64,000 bases of DNA from Bifidobacterium bohemicum DSM 22767 (GTDB lineage Bacteria > Actinomycetota > Actinomycetes > Actinomycetales > Bifidobacteriaceae). Location: positions 234,711 through 298,710 of the forward strand of contig NZ_JGYP01000004.1 in the NCBI RefSeq assembly GCF_000741525.1. Reading direction: 5' to 3'. The first letter of the stretch is position 1. Each line of letters starts with the position of its first letter. Under the pieces are notes generated by a model that was not told where the DNA came from, searched no databases, and saw only the letters and a program-made list of their open reading frames with translations. Position numbers and translations under genes: made by a program. Shown piece after piece: positions 54,676-63,746 of this stretch.

Positions 54676-55866
54676 ATGACGACAGACATACAAGAAGTCG
54701 CACAAGCGGCCGGCGTCTCCGTGTCCACGGTGTCGCGCACCTTCACCAAGCCGGATCTCGTTTCGGCCAAAACCCGCAAAAAGGTCATGTCTGCGGCCAA
54801 CAAGCTCGGCTTTCGCATTTCACGTTCGGCGGCGGCCCTCAAAAGCGGCCAGACGATGCGGGTTGCTTTCCTCACGGCCGACGGCGTCTCCTCGTGGTTC
54901 AACTCGCACGCGTTCGCCGGATTGGATTCGGTGCTTCATCCAGCCGGGTATGACATATCCGTCTTCACCATGACGACCGCCCGCGAGCGCAAGGACTTCT
55001 TCCAAAATCTGCCTGTGCTGCGTAACGTGGATGCCGTCGTGGTCAATTCCTTCGACATCGACCCACAGGAGATCGCCCGCCTCGATGATGTTCACGTGCC
55101 GATTATCGGCATCAACGTGCCTTCCAACGTGGGTTTCGACGCTACGGTGAGCATCGACGACTGCGCCGCAATGCACGACGCGGTCAATCATCTGAGCGCT
55201 CTGGATCATCGCAACATCGCGTTCGTCGGTCAGACAACTCATAGCCAGTTGCGATATAGTGCGGACTTACGGCTTCAGGGCTTCATCGATGAATGTCGCA
55301 ACCACCCATCGATACATGAGACGGTCATGCTGTTCGAACCTGGCCCCGACTGCATCGACGAGGCGATCAACGCCATTCTTACTGCTCAGCCGTCCCTGAC
55401 CGCAGTGTGCTTCATGAAGGACGAAATCGCGATTCCCGTCCTGTTCCGGTTGCGTCAGTACAATCGGCGAGTTCCACAAGACTTGTCCATCATCGGTTTT
55501 GATGATATTGAGCTTGCCGGACAAATCGGGTTGACCACTCTTCGTCAAGATCCCTATGCAATGGGGGCAGCCGTGGGTCGCAAGGTGCTCGATGCCATCA
55601 CTTTGGCGGCGAATTCATCCAGAAATGACGACATGGCCAGCTCAGCGCACCATCGGAGTCACAGCGGGGGGCATCAGGCGGCCGATCTCAAGCGGGGCAG
55701 CTCCGACGAAGGCCACATGATATCCGGTAAATCAGCAAGCAAGCCGGTGACAGGGATTCCGGCTCAGTTCGAGACGGAATCCCTTGCCTCTCCGTCGACC
55801 GAGGCTTATAGCGTATTCCCCGTTCATCTTATGTTGCGTGAAACCACGATGCCTTTGAGAAAATGA
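54676..55866 (+). CDS. LacI family regulator with C-terminal insert, next to GH13
   Basis: N-terminal helix-turn-helix (IQEVAQAAGVSVSTVSRTFT), hinge AAALKSGQTMRVAFLT and a sugar-binding domain with SIIGFDDIELAGQIGLTTLRQ read in two parts. Residues about 312-378 form a hydrophilic Ser/His/Gly-rich insert between the last helix and the terminal strand (FPVHLMLRETT), which LacI proteins do not normally have. CGGAGG precedes ATG 54676. It is 133 nt upstream of the GH13 gene on the same strand, so it may control it. 396 aa. Confidence 0.9.
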   Translation: MTTDIQEVAQAAGVSVSTVSRTFTKPDLVSAKTRKKVMSAANKLGFRISRSAAALKSGQTMRVAFLTADGVSSWFNSHAFAGLDSVLHPAGYDISVFTMTTARERKDFFQNLPVLRNVDAVVVNSFDIDPQEIARLDDVHVPIIGINVPSNVGFDATVSIDDCAAMHDAVNHLSALDHRNIAFVGQTTHSQLRYSADLRLQGFIDECRNHPSIHETVMLFEPGPDCIDEAINAILTAQPSLTAVCFMKDEIAIPVLFRLRQYNRRVPQDLSIIGFDDIELAGQIGLTTLRQDPYAMGAAVGRKVLDAITLAANSSRNDDMASSAHHRSHSGGHQAADLKRGSSDEGHMISGKSASKPVTGIPAQFETESLASPSTEAYSVFPVHLMLRETTMPLRK

Positions 55867-55945
55867 CAACCCTCAAATGGTTGGCAACGTAGTCATATTA
55901 TAATTTTGATTTAATAGTGACATTTTTCCCGTTTCTTTGCATTTT

Positions 55946-55963
55946 TATGATATCGTTGTCATA
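55946..55963. promoter_or_regulatory. Imperfect palindrome upstream of the second GH13 gene
   Basis: TATGATATCGTTGTCATA has 5-bp arms (TATGA/TCATA) around a CGTT-like centre, 36 nt before ATG 56000. It could be a LacI-type operator for the preceding regulator. Upstream AT-rich DNA (TATAAT at 55899-55904) is promoter-like. Confidence 0.4.
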
Positions 55964-55999
55964 GCAGTTACCGATGCAATCAATCCAAGGAAGGAAACC

Positions 56000-57769
56000 A
56001 TGACATCAAACAACCAGTTCGACGACTGGTGGAAACAGGCCGTCGTCTACCAGATCTACCCACGCAGTTTCAAGGATATTGACGGCGACGGGATCGGTGA
56101 CATCGCCGGCGTCACCGAGAAGATCGACTACCTTAAGGCGCTCGGCATCGACGCGATCTGGCTTTCTCCGTTCTATCCCTCTGCGCTGGCCGACGGCGGC
56201 TATGATGTTGACGACTATCGTAACGTGGATCCGCGGCTCGGCACCATGGACGACTTCGATACGATGGTTTCGGCCGCTCACGACGCGGGCATCAAGGTGA
56301 TCGTCGATATCGTGCCGAACCACACCTCCAACAGGCACGTCTTCTTCCAGGAAGCCCTCAAGGCCGGACGCGGCTCCGCCGCACGTGATCGCTACATCTT
56401 CCGTGAAGGACGCGGCGAAAATGGCGAACTGCCGCCCAATAACTGGCAGTCACTTTTTGGAGGCCCGGCTTGGGAGCGGGTGGACGACGGACAGTGGTAC
56501 TTCCACATCTTCGCCAAGGAGCAGCCGGACGTGAACTGGAAGAACCCCGACATCCACGAGGAGTTCAAGAAGACGCTTCGCTTCTGGAGCGATCACGGCA
56601 CCGACGGCTTCCGCATCGACGTGGCACACGGCCTGGCCAAGGACATCGATCGTGAACCGCTTGACAAGCTCGCTGAGAAATATCAGGTCGGCGGCGATGG
56701 ACAAAGCGATGACGACAGCCCATTGTGGGATCGGCCCGAAGTCCACGAGATATACAAGGAATGGCGTCAGGTCTTCAACGAATACAATCCGCCGCGTTTC
56801 GCCGTCGGTGAGGCCTGGGTCAAGCCTGAGCACCAACACCTTTACTCTTCCCCGGACGAACTTGGTCAGGTCTTCAACTTCCAGTTTGCCATCGCGGACT
56901 GGGACGCCAAGCAGATGCGCACCGCCATCGAGGAGGGGCTCGACGCCGCCAAGCATAGCAACGGTTCCACCTCAACGTGGGTGATGAGCAACCACGACAT
57001 CGTCCGCAACGCAACGCGCTACGCGCTCCCTTTCTTGCCTGCGCGCGACAAGCACCAGGTTCCCAAAGACTGGGTGCTTCGAAACGGCAAGACATATTAT
57101 GAAGACCGCCCGCTCGGCACCCGCCGCGCCCGCGCGGCCGCACTGATGGAGATGGGTCTGCCGGGTTCGGTCTACATCTACCAAGGCGAGGAATTGGGAC
57201 TGTTTGAAGTCGCAGACATCCCGTGGGATCGCCTCGAGGACCCGAACGCGTTCCGCACCAGCCGCAGCACCATCGATAAAGGCCGCGATGGCTGCCGCGT
57301 ACCGCTACCGTGGACTGCAGAGGACATGCCGGAACCTGCAAGCTGGGACGGCAATTTCGGCACGGGTGCATCCTTCGGGTTCTCGCCGACCGCAAAGCCG
57401 GATGGCACCTCACCCGATGATCCGCATCTACCACAGCCGCTCTGGTTCAAGGACTTCGCCGTCGACACCGAGGAGACGGATCCGGACTCGATGCTGAACT
57501 TCTATCGCAGCGCTCTTAAGACTCGCGCCACAAAGCTCACCGCCACGGGCGACCACGACAGCATCAGCATGCTCGACATGGGCGATGACGTCATCGCCTA
57601 CAGCCGCCCCAGCACCGACGACAGGGGACGCCGCTTCGCCAACGTCACGAACTTCGGTGCAGACCCGATCGCCCTGCCCGCAGGCGAAGTGCTCGCCACA
57701 TCGGCCGAGCTTACGGCCGACGGGCTGCTTGCCCAAGACGCGAGCGCCTGGCTCCTACTTGACGAGTAA
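56000..57769 (+). CDS. GH13 alpha-glucosidase (second copy)
   Basis: 589-aa cytosolic GH13 enzyme paralogous to the one at 32968, sharing WWKQAVVYQIYPRSFKD and most of the barrel. Catalytic residues: Asp207 (GFRIDVAHG), Glu271 (GEAW), Asp333 (SNHD). The loop just after the nucleophile strand differs between the two copies, with Gln/Ser/Asp-rich GGDGQSDDD here, so preferences may differ. AAGGAAGGAAA precedes ATG 56000. No transporter gene follows. Confidence 0.93.
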   Translation: MTSNNQFDDWWKQAVVYQIYPRSFKDIDGDGIGDIAGVTEKIDYLKALGIDAIWLSPFYPSALADGGYDVDDYRNVDPRLGTMDDFDTMVSAAHDAGIKVIVDIVPNHTSNRHVFFQEALKAGRGSAARDRYIFREGRGENGELPPNNWQSLFGGPAWERVDDGQWYFHIFAKEQPDVNWKNPDIHEEFKKTLRFWSDHGTDGFRIDVAHGLAKDIDREPLDKLAEKYQVGGDGQSDDDSPLWDRPEVHEIYKEWRQVFNEYNPPRFAVGEAWVKPEHQHLYSSPDELGQVFNFQFAIADWDAKQMRTAIEEGLDAAKHSNGSTSTWVMSNHDIVRNATRYALPFLPARDKHQVPKDWVLRNGKTYYEDRPLGTRRARAAALMEMGLPGSVYIYQGEELGLFEVADIPWDRLEDPNAFRTSRSTIDKGRDGCRVPLPWTAEDMPEPASWDGNFGTGASFGFSPTAKPDGTSPDDPHLPQPLWFKDFAVDTEETDPDSMLNFYRSALKTRATKLTATGDHDSISMLDMGDDVIAYSRPSTDDRGRRFANVTNFGADPIALPAGEVLATSAELTADGLLAQDASAWLLLDE

Positions 57770-57793
57770 AGCCGCGACGTCGCCGATAAACGC

Positions 57794-57842
57794 AACGGGG
57801 TGGAGGAGGTTTTATCCATTTTCCGCCCCGTTTGTTTACGGC
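57794..57842 (+). terminator. Terminator after the second GH13 gene
   Basis: A 10-bp stem (AACGGGGTGG with CCGCCCCGTT, one G-T pair) lies 24 nt after the stop and is followed by TGTTTACG. Confidence 0.6.
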
Positions 57843-58038
57843 TTATCGCTTCACTACTTTACTATCGTCTCTTCGCCGACCGTCTCTCACCTGTTCTTAA
57901 CTACTCATCCACAATCACGCTCGGGCGTTTTCGTTCGAGGTCCGACGTCTACCGTCCCGTCCAACTCCCATCCTTCATCCCCGACCATTCATCTCGCATT
58001 TTCGCACTGCGATCAGCGCCCTTCGACCAGCAACTGCC

Positions 58039-58779
58039 TCACGCATTCCAACGCTCGACAACCGGTTCAGACTTGTAATAGCCAAGAACCGCATAATGCG
58101 CCGTATCGATCCGAAAAAGACTGCCGGCGCACGGATCCACACCAAGCCACTGGGTGGCCAACACTCGAAGGACGTGGGCGTGTGCCACCAACAGTACGTC
58201 CGAGCCGGCGAGCACCATAGGCGCCACCTTACTAACCGCACGCCGCGTACGAGCCGCCACGTCCTCGAGCCGTTCTCCACTGGTGTGACGCACCGGAATC
58301 TGCTCACCGGTCTCCAACCGCTCAACCCAGTCGACCCCCATGTCAGCCGGAACCGCTTCAGCCCCGTGCCTCCACACGTTCCAAGGCCTACCCAGTGCCG
58401 CGCCGATCTCCTGTTCGGTGTGCCCTTCGGCTCGGCCATAATCCCATTCAGCCAGATCGTCTAATACCTGAAACTCGCCGAATCCGGCCAATTGTGCAGT
58501 CTGCCGGGCCCGCAGTAGGGGACTGACGAAAATGCACGAGGCGTCGAACCCGCCCGGAAACGCCTCGCGTAGTCTCTTGCCGCTCTGAACCGCCTGCTGA
58601 CGGCCCTCCCGCCCCAGCGGCAAATCCGTGCGACCGGTGTATTGACCGCTATCGCTCCACTTGGTCTGGCCGTGTCGAAGCAATACAAGATGGCCAAGCC
58701 GCGCCGCTTCACCCATTGGCCTTGGCACACCTTTCGATTCCGAAGCATCGTCGCACAGAACAACATTGTCTTCACTCAT
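58039..58779 (-). CDS. Histidine phosphatase family protein (phosphoglycerate mutase-like)
   Basis: Branch-1 histidine phosphatase of 246 aa. The phosphohistidine motif is VLLRHGQTKWSDSGQYTGR, the acid region is LAEWDYGRAEG, and the second His is in LLVAHAHVLRVLATQWLG. The GQYTGRTDLPL form is that of phosphoglycerate-mutase-like phosphatases. The first 27 residues are a disordered extension. TAGAGT lies 6 nt before ATG 58779. Substrate unknown. Confidence 0.9.
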   Translation of the reverse strand: MSEDNVVLCDDASESKGVPRPMGEAARLGHLVLLRHGQTKWSDSGQYTGRTDLPLGREGRQQAVQSGKRLREAFPGGFDASCIFVSPLLRARQTAQLAGFGEFQVLDDLAEWDYGRAEGHTEQEIGAALGRPWNVWRHGAEAVPADMGVDWVERLETGEQIPVRHTSGERLEDVAARTRRAVSKVAPMVLAGSDVLLVAHAHVLRVLATQWLGVDPCAGSLFRIDTAHYAVLGYYKSEPVVERWNA

Positions 58780-58785
58780 GCCTCC

Positions 58786-58791
58786 ACTCTA
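58786..58791 (-). promoter_or_regulatory. -10 box (TAGAGT), probable leaderless start of the 58779 phosphatase
   Basis: TAGAGT on the minus strand is followed by GGAGGC and the ATG. GGAGG is too close to the ATG to work as a normal ribosome binding site, which favours a leaderless message. Confidence 0.45.
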
Positions 58792-58920
58792 GCCCGGGGT
58801 GTTCGACCTTTTCACCTCATCGCGGCAATGCAAGACAGACCGTCGCGAAGAATTCCATCGAAGCGACTGCTGCAGCTGCTCGCGCATTCCTTTAACGGCT
58901 TACAATGCCACACCCTCGCC

Positions 58921-58926
58921 TATCAT
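58921..58926 (+). promoter_or_regulatory. -10 box (TATCAT), probable leaderless start of the DUF4235 gene
   Basis: TATCAT, then GGAGAT, then ATG 58933: the same layout as the boxes before ppk and the 58779 phosphatase. Confidence 0.5.
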
Positions 58927-58932
58927 GGAGAT

Positions 58933-59625
58933 ATGAAGGTGTTTCACAGCAGAGGAAAGCACATGACGGGTTCGAAGTCCTTCGGCGCGGCGAGTATACA
59001 AACGGCGGCACAGCAGGGCACGGGCTTGTCGGCGCCCGAAGACGACGGTCAGTCCAGCATGCAGGCCCCAGCCGCTTCCAGCGAGACCGCCAAACCATCA
59101 ACCACGACAGCCCACCCAACCTATATGCCTTCTTCAACAGCTATAGACAGCCAAACACCACAGGAACGCGACCAGGAGTCCGACTCCCCTTTGAGCAGTA
59201 CGGCGGACGACATTGTAGAATCACTTCACAAACTCGACCAGAAAGTGGATACCATGCGCATGAACATGATCAACGACCCCGACACATTGGGCGACAAGGT
59301 CCTGAAAACCATCATTCCCATGGCGACCGGAGCCGTGGCCGGCAAGCTGTTCAAAATGATTTGGGACCGTCAAATCGTCAGCCGCAGGAACGCGCGCAAC
59401 GCCGCCAAATCCACATCCATGTCGGAGGCGACGGACGCGAGCACGGACGAATCGACCTCGCAGGAAAAGGCCGAGGACACGACGGCGCAACAGCAAGGCA
59501 CCATCGCCAGTATCGTGTTCGCCATGCTTTCGGCCGCGTTCGCAGCGGTCATCTCAGAACTGAGCACCCGCGGGTCTGACGCTCTGGTTACCCGTCGCCA
59601 TTCCCGTCGCGCCGGCGGTCGTTAA
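58933..59625 (+). CDS. DUF4235 domain protein
   Basis: 230 aa. The first 90 residues are low-complexity Ser/Thr/Gln/Pro. Then comes a helical hairpin with ATGAVAGKLFKMIWDR, a second disordered stretch, and SIVFAMLSAAFAAVISELSTRG followed by an Arg-rich C-terminus. That pair of hydrophobic helices with an Arg-rich tail matches DUF4235, a small actinobacterial membrane family of unknown function. The usual DUF4235 protein is under 110 aa, so the two disordered blocks are additions. Confidence 0.7.
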   Translation: MKVFHSRGKHMTGSKSFGAASIQTAAQQGTGLSAPEDDGQSSMQAPAASSETAKPSTTTAHPTYMPSSTAIDSQTPQERDQESDSPLSSTADDIVESLHKLDQKVDTMRMNMINDPDTLGDKVLKTIIPMATGAVAGKLFKMIWDRQIVSRRNARNAAKSTSMSEATDASTDESTSQEKAEDTTAQQQGTIASIVFAMLSAAFAAVISELSTRGSDALVTRRHSRRAGGR

Positions 59626-59683
59626 TCGGCACATCTCACATTGCCGCTTAGCGGAAAACACACCGAAATTACCCACCGCCTGC

Positions 59684-59689
59684 GAGAAT
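59684..59689 (+). promoter_or_regulatory. -10-like box (GAGAAT) before the nitroreductase gene
   Basis: GAGAAT (part of TGCGAGAAT, an extended -10 form) ends 6 nt before ATG 59696 and no ribosome binding site is present. Confidence 0.4.
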
Positions 59690-59695
59690 GTTGAT

Positions 59696-60502
59696 ATGAC
59701 CAAATCACAAACTCCAATCAGCAACGAAACCATCGAAACCCTGTTGAACCGCCGTTCGATTCGCGCGTTCAAACCAAACCCCGTGCCTGAACAGACGGTC
59801 GCCACGCTTGAGACTGTCGCCCAACATGCCGCCTCAAGCGAGTATCTACAGGACTGGTCGGCCATACGCGTCAAGGACCAGGTCATCAAACGCACCGTCG
59901 CGGAAATCGGAAACCAGGCCTACATCGCACAGGCCCCGCTACTGTATGTCTTTGTGGCGGATGAACATCGCAACGCCGCGATCGCCGCGCGCAAAGGCAT
60001 CGACCCGCATTCGGACCAGTTCACTCTCAACTCCAGCTACCGTTTCAGCCAGGCCCAGAATGACGCCGTCCTCGCGCTGCACGCAATGGAGACCGCCGCA
60101 TATTCCCTTGGTTTAGGAGCGGTGATCCTCGGCTCGATTCTGAACGATCCGGCACGTCTCGTCGAACTGCTGCACCTGCCGGAATTCACCTACCCGGTGC
60201 TGGGGCTGGCATTGGGCGAGCCGGATCAGGCACCCAGCCTGAAACCAAGGATGGACCGCTCCGCACAGTTCTTCGACGACAGTTACCCTGCGAACGACAA
60301 GGGCGACACTCCCGAAATTCCTGGCACGTTTGACCTGGACGCCTTTGACAAGAAGGTCAGCGAATACTACGATCTGCGCGACACCAAGCGACCGGTCGAC
60401 GCCTTCAGCGACCAGATCGCCGCCAAATCCACCGATTCCAAAGTAATCGCCAAGCGGTTCGAACCGGTCGCCAAGGCGCAAGGCTTCCGTTTCGACCGCT
60501 AG
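59696..60502 (+). CDS. Nitroreductase family oxidoreductase (NfsA/FRP type)
   Basis: FMN-dependent NAD(P)H oxidoreductase of 268 aa. It opens with LLNRRSIRAFKPNPVPEQT, the FMN phosphate-binding motif, and continues with AAYSLGLGAVILGSI. The size and the YPVLGLALGEPDQAPSLKPR region fit the flavin reductase/nitroreductase A subgroup. Substrates may be flavins, quinones or nitroaromatics. Stands alone. Confidence 0.9.
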   Translation: MTKSQTPISNETIETLLNRRSIRAFKPNPVPEQTVATLETVAQHAASSEYLQDWSAIRVKDQVIKRTVAEIGNQAYIAQAPLLYVFVADEHRNAAIAARKGIDPHSDQFTLNSSYRFSQAQNDAVLALHAMETAAYSLGLGAVILGSILNDPARLVELLHLPEFTYPVLGLALGEPDQAPSLKPRMDRSAQFFDDSYPANDKGDTPEIPGTFDLDAFDKKVSEYYDLRDTKRPVDAFSDQIAAKSTDSKVIAKRFEPVAKAQGFRFDR

Positions 60503-60918
60503 GCCGTCTCTCATAAGCCGTTTCGCTAAGACGTTTCCAGAGGGGAACTGGCACCCATACGGGGCCGAAACGCACGCCGGTTCCCTGAAGCATTCTTTTA
60601 CCACTGGTTGGCACGGGATTAGCCGCAAGCCAACGCGTACGACTCCCTCTCATTGGACACACTCCTCGGCCGACGCGATAACGCAGGCAAGGAGCGACGC
60701 CGGAGCCCGCACCTCCGTAACGCGCAGACCGACGACGCCACCGGACAACGGACCTGAGCCTCAGCGATATTGAAGAACAAAATTGCGCCATTATCCAAGT
60801 TCCAATCGATACGCAGTTGCATTACTACTATCAATAAGTTGACCATGCGATGAAGTCATGTCACATCGGAATGCCCTGGATCCAGCCGGTTTCGACGAGT
60901 TATATCCTGAGGTTGGTC
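60503..60918. other. Non-coding gap
   Basis: Nothing gene-like is seen in these 416 bases. No strong hairpin or repeat is evident. Confidence 0.4.
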
Positions 60919-61176
60919 TTAATGCCGGCGCGGCTTAAAACCACGCTTTCGCGAGCGCGGTCTGCCGCCGCCACTGGGCTTCAACCCCCGCAAAAGCGGA
61001 GCACCCGACGGGTCATGATGCGTCAAATGCCATTGTCCACAGTATTCGCACCGGTACACCCACAATTCCGCGCCGCGTTCAACCAGACTCCGGTCGGCGG
61101 CGCGCTGAGCCTGCACCTTATCATGGTACATGATCTTTTGCGTATTGGCACAGCGCTTGGGGGTGAAATAATGCAT
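60919..61176 (-). CDS. Small zinc-ribbon-like protein (85 aa)
   Basis: MHYFTPKRCANTQKIMYHDK starts the chain, with Cys9 and then CEYCGQWHLTHH, giving three Cys and several His that could hold one zinc ion. The C-terminal third is very basic (GGGRPRSRKRGFKPRRH) and could bind nucleic acid. TACAGT ends 6 nt before ATG 61176. I recognise no named family; the layout suggests a small nucleic-acid-associated protein. Confidence 0.65.
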   Translation of the reverse strand: MHYFTPKRCANTQKIMYHDKVQAQRAADRSLVERGAELWVYRCEYCGQWHLTHHDPSGAPLLRGLKPSGGGRPRSRKRGFKPRRH

Positions 61177-61612
61177 GCTTTCACTGTAACCACACCGGCT
61201 TACCTTCGTCTGAAACCGAACGGTCACATGCCATCGTCGGCGCACGCGAAGTCAAATATCGCAAGCAACGCAACCGTACCAGGCCACACCCGGGGGTTCT
61301 CCCGAATCCGGAAAACCGACGGACTCGTGCCCCTCCCGCCAACTTTTAAAGCCCGAATCCGGCATCGTCAAGTGCAACGTTTGACGGGTATGCCAGCAGA
61401 ATGCGTGTTCGCGGGATCGACTTTCACGAATACCCGCGACTGCCCGGAACCTCAAACCTACCATGTGCGAAACCACTTCATGCCGTCCACTCCCTCATGG
61501 CTGAGCAGGTCGAAGCCGATTGCAACGCACACGTTCCCGGCTGGCATCGGTTCAGTCCACTCATTCCCGCGCCACTATGACCACACCCCACTATATATAA
61601 GTGGGCAGGGGC
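61177..61612. other. Non-coding gap
   Basis: No reliable gene in 436 bases. The motif CCGGATTCGGG (minus strand) occurs twice about 60 nt apart near 61300-61360. A 6-bp hairpin (CCCACT/AGTGGG, 61587-61605) lies next to the aldo/keto reductase stop and may be its terminator. Confidence 0.45.
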
Positions 61613-62548
61613 TTATGGCAGATCGTTGCCGGCGGCGACATACAGGTCATACCATTCCTGCGCGCTGATCTCCACGTCGGCCCCCGCCATCATCTCCTTC
61701 AGACGGCTTGGTGTCATCGATCCCAACAAGACCTGCATTCTGGCTGGGTGGCGCAGGATCCAGGCCACGGCGATGGCGTTCTTGGTCACGCCGTATTTGT
61801 CGGCCACCCGTTGCATCGCCTCGTTGAGCGCGGGGAACTTGGGGTTATCGATGAACACACCCTCGAAGAAACCGAATTGGAACGGGCTCCACGCTTGAAT
61901 CGTCATCCCTTTCAAACGGGAGTAGCTGATGAGTCCGCCATCGTGATCGACACTCGCCGCGTCGGCCATGTTGACGTGAATCTCCTGTTGCACCATGCCG
62001 GTGTGGCCGAGCCCGAACTGCAATTGGTTGACCTCGAGCTTCTGCCCGACGGCGCTCTGCAGCATCTCGACCTGCATCGGGTTCATGTTGCTCACCCCGA
62101 AATGACGGACTCTCCCGCTGTTCTGCAACTCGTTGAACGCCTCGGCCAGCTCGTCGAACTCGACCAGGGTGTCAGGGCGGTGCAGCAACACGAAATCGAC
62201 GTAGTCGGTCTGCAGATTCTCCAGCTCACGATCGAGCGAGGCGATAAGGTGGTCTTTGGAGAAGTTGTATCTCGTGATGGCACCGTTGTCGCCCTTGTAA
62301 ATACCAAACTTGGTCTGGACGAAAATCGACTGGCGATCGACCTTGAGGTCTTGAAGCGCCTGGCCCAACCGACGGCTGCTTTCTCCGTCGGAGTAGCAGT
62401 CCGCAGTATCGAAGAAATTCACGCCGCCGTCGAGCGCGGTCCTGACTATGTTCTGAGCCTCGTCGCGTCCCTTGCCGTCCAAGCGCATCACTCCAAGTGC
62501 GACACGTGAAGCATCCACGCCTGACGAGCCCAATTCACTGTATTTCAT
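61613..62548 (-). CDS. Aldo/keto reductase
   Basis: NADPH-dependent reductase of 311 aa with the AKR (beta/alpha)8 fold. The catalytic tetrad region is visible: FDTADCYSDGESSRRLGQ (Asp, Tyr), VQTKFGIY (Lys) and FVLLHRPD (His). AGGAAGG precedes ATG 62548. It sits 112 nt downstream of glycerol dehydrogenase on the same strand, so the two may act together on polyols or carbonyls. Confidence 0.93.
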   Translation of the reverse strand: MKYSELGSSGVDASRVALGVMRLDGKGRDEAQNIVRTALDGGVNFFDTADCYSDGESSRRLGQALQDLKVDRQSIFVQTKFGIYKGDNGAITRYNFSKDHLIASLDRELENLQTDYVDFVLLHRPDTLVEFDELAEAFNELQNSGRVRHFGVSNMNPMQVEMLQSAVGQKLEVNQLQFGLGHTGMVQQEIHVNMADAASVDHDGGLISYSRLKGMTIQAWSPFQFGFFEGVFIDNPKFPALNEAMQRVADKYGVTKNAIAVAWILRHPARMQVLLGSMTPSRLKEMMAGADVEISAQEWYDLYVAAGNDLP

Positions 62549-62660
62549 AATTACCTTCCTAAGAACTTCCCGCAATGTCTTTTCATGTCTTAAGCGTCGA
62601 AACGACCGGCCGTGAGTTCAAGTGGCCGTCGGATCCGGACGTCATGCATGCCCACGGCTT

Positions 62661-63746
62661 TCAGATGGCCTTCCCTATGACATCGGCCGCACGCAATGCG
62701 TGCGCCACGTCGATGGGGGTGACTTCGAAGGGCATATTGCCCATCGTCTCATCCGGTCCACACGCGTGCTCTCCGACGCTGAGCAGCTCCTCGTCGGTCG
62801 CGTCGGCAATACCGATTCCCGCCAGGGACGTAGGCAGCCCGACTTCACGGAAGAAGGTGTAGACTTCCTTGACTTCGTCGAGCGGCCGATCCTCCAGGAC
62901 CAGTTGCGCCAAGGTCCCGAAGGCGACCTTCTCACCGTGGAGCATTTGGTGCGTGCCTTCCAAGGCGGTCATGCCATCATGGATCGAGTGGGCCGCGGCA
63001 AGACCGCTGGATTCGAACCCAAGACCGGACAGCAATGTGTTGGCTTCGATGATGTTCTCCAAGGCGGCCGTACGAACACCGGCCTTGGCGGCGGCCACGG
63101 CCTTCACCCCGTCTTCGAGCAGGGTGTCGTGGCAGAGTTTTGCCAGAGCGAATGCGGCATTCGTCGCATGGCCCCCTGTCATGGTGATGGCGTTGGACTG
63201 CACGCAAGCCGCAGCCTCATAGTATGTGGCGAAGGCATCACCCAAACCGGAGATCAGGAAGCGCACAGGCGCCTTGGCGATGATGTCGGTGTCCATGATG
63301 ACCACGTTCGGATTAGCCGGCAGTGGTAGGTATTTATCAAAGACGCCATCCGGCGTATACAACACCGACAGGCGAGAGCAAGGGGCGTCTGAAGATGCCG
63401 CTGTGGGGACGATAGCGACTGGGACATGCTCGAAGTACGCCATGGCTTTTGCAGCATCGAGCGTCTTGCCCCCACCGATTCCGAATACGGCGTCCGCCTC
63501 TCCAAGATTCTGCCGATTCCGTTCGATCTCCTCCATGGAGCATTCGCCGCCGAATACGACCAACCGGTAAGGCACATGCTCCTGTTCGAAGCTGGAAACG
63601 ATCTGATCATGGTACAGTTTATCGATCATGGGATCGACAAGCAGGTATGCACCATTGGATCCGATGGCCGAGTATTCCTTGGCCAGCTGACCCATAGCGC
63701 CTTCCTGCTGGATGTAACTGCCTGGCGAGCACAACACTTTTCGCAT
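62661..63746 (-). CDS. gldA: Glycerol dehydrogenase
   Basis: Metal-dependent iron-type alcohol dehydrogenase that oxidises glycerol to dihydroxyacetone with NAD. The opening VLCSPGSYIQQEGAM and NAD loop GIGGGKTLDAAKA are typical. Zinc ligands fall in GLGDAFATYYEA (Asp), AAAHSIHDGM (His) and MLHGEKVAFGT (His). ATG 63746 is chosen from AAGAAAGG 8 nt upstream and family length (361 aa); the frame extends to 63905. Confidence 0.93.
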   Translation of the reverse strand: MRKVLCSPGSYIQQEGAMGQLAKEYSAIGSNGAYLLVDPMIDKLYHDQIVSSFEQEHVPYRLVVFGGECSMEEIERNRQNLGEADAVFGIGGGKTLDAAKAMAYFEHVPVAIVPTAASSDAPCSRLSVLYTPDGVFDKYLPLPANPNVVIMDTDIIAKAPVRFLISGLGDAFATYYEAAACVQSNAITMTGGHATNAAFALAKLCHDTLLEDGVKAVAAAKAGVRTAALENIIEANTLLSGLGFESSGLAAAHSIHDGMTALEGTHQMLHGEKVAFGTLAQLVLEDRPLDEVKEVYTFFREVGLPTSLAGIGIADATDEELLSVGEHACGPDETMGNMPFEVTPIDVAHALRAADVIGKAI

